Origin: Pinus tabuliformis | Taxonomy: Eukaryota; Streptophyta; Pinopsida; Pinales; Pinaceae | Assembly: GCA_031772625.1 (NCBI GenBank) | Contig: CM062810.1 | Location: forward strand, 455,023,731-455,087,730 | Direction of reading: 5' to 3' | DNA length: 64,000 nt | In this document: positions 58,802-64,000 of the stretch, in pieces | How the letters are laid out: every line of letters begins with the position of its first letter | Numbering within the stretch: position 1 is the first letter of the stretch | Notes under the pieces: generated by a model | Databases searched by the model: none | What the model saw: only the letters and a program-made list of their open reading frames with translations | What the model was told of the DNA's origin: nothing | Translations under genes and position numbers: made by a program

Positions 58802-59190
58802 GTGGCTCCACTTGGGGATGTTTTTCAAGATGAAAAGCCAAGAACAGCAGGTCAGAATGCCTTGATCTTCAATTTTTTATATAAACTGAAATTCTCCTTC
58901 TTCTCAATGCCTTTGACTGAATTCTTATAAGATGATATGAAGTATCCTTTTGATCTGAATTGCAGAAAAATTTCAGCTCTCCGTCTTGCCTTTTGGGTGC
59001 TTGTAAACATATTGAAATCTGCTTGAGCACTTCTTTGGAATTATTTCAAAAAACAGAGATCTGAAATAGAGCTTTCTTTGATCTTTCCTTCAAAATTAGC
59101 TACGTTGTTCCTTCTTATTCGCCTACTATAAGAAAAAGTGCTGAAAATACAAATAATAATTCTTAGATAGTATACAGAGCTGTGTTGCGT
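58802..59190 (-). other. Element G 3' untranslated region
   Basis: Between the integrase stop and the presumed 3' LTR. Non-coding, AT-rich; no feature beyond the polypurine-like AAGTGGAGCCAC at its left end. Confidence 0.5.
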
Positions 59191-60141
59191 TCAACAAAAG
59201 GGATCATGATAGTGCTTTAGCATTCGGCCATTGACAGGGCCTTCTTCAGCTGTGCTGCCATCCAAACTCTTCAGAAAATATGTGTTGTTGCATTGAACAG
59301 CAGAAATAAAAAATAGGCCTTTCCACAGGAAATCAAACTTGCCATGCTTTCCTTTGTCCTCTCTTCTTGAATCCCATCTTAAGACTTTGTTGCCTATGTA
59401 GAAATCTTCAGCGCTGGTTCTTTTGTCAAACATTTTCTTGAGCTTCTCCTCTAAAATCTGAGCTCTGTCATACACTTGCTCTCTTTTTTGCTGCAAATGG
59501 ATGGTTTGATTTATTCTTCTTTGGATATCATTTATCTCTGCCTGAATCTCTTGCAGCAATTTGATAATAGGGATTCCCAAAGAAGAGGGGAACTTGGCCT
59601 CCATGCCATAGACTAACTCATATGGGCTCATCCCAATGGATCTCTTGGTTGAAAATCTATCTACCCATAGGGCATTTACAAGCTTTTTGTGCCAGTTCTT
59701 CTTGTTCTCCTCCAAGACTTTCTTAATGATGTTAATCAGACTCTTGTTGGATGATTTGGCCAAGCCATTACCTTGAGGGTAATAGGCTGTGGAGTGACCT
59801 AAGGTAATGTGGAATTTTTGGCGAAAAATGATCATTTTCTTGGATTTGAAGGCAGCAACGTTATCTGTAATGATCTTCTTAGGACAGCCAAATCTGGACA
59901 AAATGTTGGTTTCAAGGAATTGGATGATGGTGGAGTCATTGGCTTGCCTACATCGGATGGCTTCAATCCGCTTGGTAAAGTAATCTGTGGCTGTTAGAAT
60001 CCACTTATGCTGGCCAGAAGAGGATGGATGGATTTCTCCAATGAAGTCAAGACCCCATTGCTGAAAAGGCTTCTCGGTTGAAATGGGCTTAAGGGGCAAG
60101 GGCAAAAGCTTTCTTTTGCCTTCAAAGATTTGGCATTTGTG
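59191..60141 (-). pseudogene. Element G integrase
   Basis: Continues the RT frame after a TGA at 60139-60141 that replaces a Cys of the zinc domain (FVVS*HKCQ). Core: WGLDFIGEIHPSS (Asp 1), ITDNVAAF (Asp 2) and YYPQGNGLAKSSN, where the catalytic Glu is Lys (codon 59755-59757). GMSPYELVYGMEAK and a C-terminal region with RWDSRREDKGKHGKFDFLWKG and LKHYH follow, to a natural stop at 59191. One uninterrupted frame of 304 codons in the core and C-terminus. Typical Tat-lineage integrase without chromodomain. Confidence 0.9.
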
Positions 60142-61869
60142 TCATGAAACAACAAACTTTCTCGCATTAGCAAACAAAGAGGGCCAATAGAAACCAGCCC
60201 TTAGTATCTTATCAGTAGTGGACTTCCAATATAAGTGCCCTCCATAGTCCCTTGCATGAAATTCTTTCATGACACTGTCAGTTTCATTCATAGTTAGACA
60301 ATTCAACAATATTCCTTCATGATTTTTCCAAAATAGGGCACTATCTAAGACACAAAACTTTGATGCATTCATCTTTAAAAATCTCTTTTTGTTTCTGGAC
60401 AACCCTGGAGGAGCACATAGCTTTAACAATATAAAACATATACTAGCATACCATGGGGATTGCAAAAAAGCTTCACTGATCTGTGGAGTCGCCAACTCCT
60501 GTTCATTGTCCAGTTGATTAATGTCTAAGGCTTGAAAATTGGTTTCGAACATCAGTTTGGCTAAACCATGTCCCTTTATCAGCTTGGTGGGTTTTATCTC
60601 AATGTCATACTCAAGGATATTGGCAATCAATTTTCCTCTTTTGCCTTCTATGCCCTCTTGAGTTAATATGTCTTTTACAACAGCATTTGGCACATAAGCA
60701 ATCACATGTGAATATAAAATGTAAATTCTGAAATCTTTGATTGCTTTACCAAGGGCATATGCTTTCTTCTCCATGATTTGGTACTTCAAGGGTGCATCTC
60801 TAAGGGCTCGGCTGAAAAATGCAATTGGCTTTTCATTTCCCTGATCATCTTTCTGCAAAAGGACAGCAGCAATGGTGTGTTCAAATGCAAATGAAAAAAT
60901 GATGAAATCCTTATCAAATTGAGGACTTGTGGGGACTGGGGCTTGGGTTAAGGCATATTTTATGCCCTCAAAGGCTTGCTTGGCCTCTAAAGTCCATTTT
61001 ACCTTGGAATCCTTCTTTAACATGTTATTTAGCATTCTTATCAACTCGGCCAAGTTTGGGATAAATCTCCTTAGGAAATTGATCTTTCCTAGGAATGCTT
61101 GCAATTCTTTGATGTTTCTTGGATAAGGGATTTGCAAAATGGCTTGGATTCTTTCCGAATCTATTCTAATTCCATCTTTTGAAATGATATGGCCTAGCAA
61201 TTTTCCTTCTTCTAGGCCGAAGAGAGATTTCTTAGGATTTAAGGAAATGCCATATTTCCTACAAGTTAGGAACACTTGCCTTAAGTGTTTAAGGTGTTCT
61301 TGATCAGATTTTGAGAAAGGAGTAAGGTCATCAAGGTAAACCACCAGGAAATCATGGATTTCCTTGGTAAATGCAATGTCCATGGGCCTTTGAAAGGTAG
61401 CACCTGCATTCTTTAGTCCAAAAGGAATTTTCACATATTTAAAGGTTCCCCATGGTGTTGTAAAGGCTGTCTTGTCTTGGTCATCTGGGTGAACAAGTAT
61501 TTGATTAAAAACTAAAAAGCCATCTAGCAAAGAAATTATTGAAGACCCCACTACTCTTTGTATAATGTGGTCCATTTTTGGCAGTGGGTAGTAATCTTTA
61601 AGGGAGACTTGGTTCAGATTTCTTAAGTCCATACACAGTCTAATCTCCCCTGTTTTCTTCCTTGTGGGAACAAGATTGGATACCCATTCTGAAAATCTAA
61701 TGGGTGTTATGATACCAGCCTCAACCATTCTTTTCACTTCTTTCTCAATCAAAGCGAGAAGCATAGGATTGATTCTCCTTAGTTTCTGTTTGAAGGGCTT
61801 TTGATTTGGCTTTAAGGGAATGGTATGTTGAATAACAGAGGTGTCATAGGACTTAAGGTCCTCATAACT
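60142..61869 (-). pseudogene. pol: Element G reverse transcriptase and degenerate RNase H
   Basis: A clean 540-codon frame from 61764, though the protein really continues from upstream (SYEDLKSYDTSVIQHTIPL) across a TAG at about 61870. RT blocks: EAGIITPIRFSEWVSNLVP.RKK, CMDLRNLN, LPKMDHI, LLDGFLVFNQI (usual FSGYNQI altered), TAFTTPWGTF, FGLKNAGATFQR, YLDD (61327-61338), LLGHIISKDGI. The RNase H that follows reads FIIFSFAFEHTIAAVLLQ and GHGLAKLM, with no catalytic Asp at either usual place; such loss is common in Tat elements with a second RNase H. The integrase zinc domain begins at its end (HARDYGGH). Confidence 0.9.
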
Positions 61870-62430
61870 CTAGGAAAATACATCTTGAAACTCTTTAAAT
61901 AAATCAACATATTTTGGTTTTTGATCGGGAGGTAAAGACTTGGACAGTTTAATCATTTTGGGCTTCTCTGTTGTCCCAATATTACAGTCTTCCACAGCAG
62001 CATTTAAGGGCTGCATCTTTGGCTTTTTGGGGACATCGTTTGAATCAAATATGTCTTCTAATGGAGTGAGGCCAGCAGGTAGAAAATTGTCTTTAAAATC
62101 AATCACTTCGGCCTCTGCTTCAGCTATTTCATCTAAATGCATTTGCTTCAGCTCTTGCATGTTTTTCTCATAAAAAATGGTTGGGTGTAGCATTTGATTT
62201 GTTGCTTCAGCTATTATAGTTTGCTCATTTTGGCTCATTTGCTATTGTGGGTCGTCCATGGCATCTTCATCAATGTTTAAGCTTGAGAATTCTTGCTGTA
62301 AGGTAAGAAAATTGTTGATTTGAGCATCATCCTCAAACACTTGCCAATCTTTGATATTGTTCGGGACAGTAGGCCTGTGCTTTATCTCAATAGTAAAGTG
62401 GTGATTGGGCTCAAAGGGCAGCTTGCAAGT
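61870..62430 (-). pseudogene. Element G linker between extra RNase H and RT
   Basis: Same frame as RT and the upstream RNase H. It contains KHRPTVPNNIKDWQVFEDDAQI, then an acidic region, and SLPPDQKPKYVDLFKEFQDVFS, the segment that precedes RT in Tat polyproteins. A stop near 62239 and the TAG at 61870 (in place of Trp of FSWSYEDL) interrupt it. Confidence 0.75.
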
Positions 62431-62835
62431 TCTAGCGAAAGTAGCTAGACTATGAGCATGCATGTTATGGCTTATAGAAATCTTAGCAAGCTTGGATTCG
62501 GTGAAGGAATTGAGTATTTATGTGGCAGAAGACCTATAAGCTCTTAGCCTATTGTCATTAGTGACAAAGTTACCTTTCATCTATTGAATAATCAAATCGG
62601 AGTCACCTAGAATGGACACTTTTGCAGCTCCTAGAGCTTTGAGCATTTTAAGGCCTAAAAGGAGAGCCTCATACTCTGCCATGTTGTTGGTGCATTTGAA
62701 GTTTAGTCTATAAGCATGACCCTCTGCATGGTTGTTATGTGTATTGTGAATCCATATTCCTGCCCCTGCTCCTAGCTTATTAACAGAACCATCAAACTCT
62801 AAATACGATGTGATTTCTTTCTTGTGGTTAGTATT
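62431..62835 (-). pseudogene. Element G additional RNase H domain, upstream of RT
   Basis: Reads YLEFDGSVNKLGAGAGIWI (first Asp), TNNMAEYEALLLGL (Glu), SILGDSDLIIQ (second Asp), then HNMHAHSLATFA, where the last catalytic Asp (usually A-D-x-L-A) is His. Two stops (after DLIIQ and before ILNSF). It is separate from the degenerate RNase H fused to RT. A second RNase H of this archaeal-like type is a known trait of Tat elements and would supply the activity lost in the other domain. Confidence 0.82.
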
Positions 62836-62874
62836 AAGAGTTTCAGTTATTTTAGGATTGGGCGGACCTAGGTT

Positions 62875-63586
62875 TTATGCTTCATGTGGTTCTTCTTGTA
62901 TGCTGGTTACACTAATTGTTTTAACAGTTTCACGGGTATGGACAACCGACTCTTGATTGATGCATGTTTCTTGTTCTAAAGGCAAAGGCTTCTCATTAGT
63001 GGGAGGGCAACTATCATCATTGAACAATATAAAGGAATCCATATCAGATTGGATTGAGTAAATGCGAAAGTTTTGGGGTTTTTCCTCACTACTTACCACA
63101 TACTTCATCAGTTTCTCTATACAGTCTCTTTGGTTGCCCAAAGACTGAAATAGTGGCATAGGAGAGGTCTAGTTGGAGAGATCCTTGGAGTTTTTCTCCC
63201 CAAGATCTTGATAAGAGCATGCCATACTTTGGTGGAATGTCAGCAACCACCACGTCCATTAGGATCGTTTTGTTGGGAAATTGGACTAAAGACACACAAA
63301 GGTCTTTGATTAAGCCTAAACACTTGACCTGATTACAATCAAATCAGAATAAGTCTTTGTAGGGTCTAGTGACATCAAGGTTTAGCTTCTCCATTACAGC
63401 TTTGGGCATTAGATTGTGTGAAGCACCTGAATCAAACATAGCATTGTGCAACACTTTATCATGAATGTGCAAACTGACATAAAAGGGTAGAACAACTCCA
63501 TGTCCTAATTTACCATTGACTTCAAGACCAAAAAGTAATTCAGGTTGATCATCTAAGACATTAACATCATCCCTGTTCTCTGGCAT
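62875..63586 (-). pseudogene. Element G protease region
   Basis: Retropepsin active site MFDSGASHNLMP (standard D-S-G-A-S) at about 63430, then PYKDLF interrupted by a TGA, CLGLIKDL, MDVVVADIPPKYGMLLSRSW (the conserved strand ending in the LLSRSW signature) and FGQPKRLYRE. A frameshift lies in the 63089-63159 overlap, after which KYVVSSEEKPQ and a D-S-rich tail lead into the extra RNase H. It would process the polyprotein. Confidence 0.85.
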
Positions 63587-64000
63587 TTACAGTGATCTTT
63601 TGATTTTTTTTCTGTACACATCATGTTTGGCAAGCTCAGAGAGAGGAATAGATATCTTTAATTTACCAATTTATGCTTCTAAATCAAAAGGTTTTTCTGA
63701 CTGTGCTTTAGTATTGTAACTGGCAGATTTTTCCTTTTCAATTGTATCTTTAGTGATCTTCTCTTGGTTATCAGTGATTTCTTGAGATTGTTCTATTTTG
63801 GGAAGGCTTTGTGGAGTGCTATTTACATTATCTTTTGAGGGAAGGGATACAAAAGGCTGGTTATTAGAGGGATGCATGTCAGGTACATCCTCTATGGTCA
63901 CTTCTTTTAATTTTGGGTCTCTTTTATCAGTAGGTTCTGTGATAGTGGCCTTGTCTTTTACTTTCTTAGGCTGCTTGGCATCCTTTGGCTTGATGGGATC
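63587..64000 (-). pseudogene. Element G gag-protease linker, running off the right edge
   Basis: Same frame as the protease. Lys/Glu/Ser/Pro-rich low-complexity sequence (KEKSASYNTKAQSEKPF and similar) with stops near 63585 and 63670. No capsid or knuckle is in view; gag lies beyond 64000. Confidence 0.55.

Noticed and set aside
1..64000. tRNA, rRNA or CRISPR features
   Set aside because: No cloverleaf, rRNA core or regularly spaced repeat-spacer array was recognised; tRNA-like words are primer binding sites of the retrotransposons.

Overview
This window is plant nuclear DNA made almost entirely of LTR retrotransposons. No host gene, rRNA, tRNA or CRISPR array could be recognised. Long AT-rich LTRs, Athila/Tat-type polyproteins, tRNA-Asp- and tRNA-Arg-type primer binding sites, and insertions nested several levels deep point to a seed plant with a large repeat-rich genome. 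A gymnosperm is possible, but that is only an impression.

The layout is a nest. Seven or more elements are called A to I here. Element A (+ strand) enters from the left edge; only its 3' half is present, and its 3' LTR ends near 46029. Element B (- strand, 763-28173, target duplication GTAGG) sits inside A's last ORF. Element C (+ strand, 7250-19711, duplication GAAGT) sits inside B. Elements D (28971-36720, CACTG) and E (38138-45919, TTGTG), both - strand, sit inside A's 3' LTR. Those four insertions have readable LTR ends and perfect 5-bp duplications. A in turn lies in an older, badly decayed relative, F, whose 3' LTR is 48799-50663. From 50.7 to 53.9 kb nothing is recognisable. From about 53.9 kb come the 5' LTR, primer site and gag start of a different gypsy element (H) carrying a short retroposon, an LTR- or promoter-like block (I) with a cluster of TGACGT motifs, and a - strand Tat-type element (G) with 3' LTR, integrase, RT, two RNase H domains and protease, which runs off the right edge.

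A, B and C share one plan: LTR, tRNA-Asp primer site, gag-pol (capsid, CX2CX3HX4C knuckles, protease of the DLGAS type, RT with YMDD, RNase H, integrase), a non-coding spacer, then an extra ORF ('ORF3') in the env position, a polypurine tract and the LTR. All copies are broken by stops or frameshifts. C is unusual: 12 premature stops but no net frameshift over 5.66 kb.

D and E are two members of a non-autonomous family. Each carries one ORF, with two zinc knuckles and a retropepsin-like domain and its own shared stop codon, but no RT, RNase H or integrase. The ORF is flanked by arrays of short hairpins with shared arms, and a long stem-loop occurs in both the leader and the LTR. Some stems show matched base changes between copies. 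This pair is the best candidate here for something undescribed.
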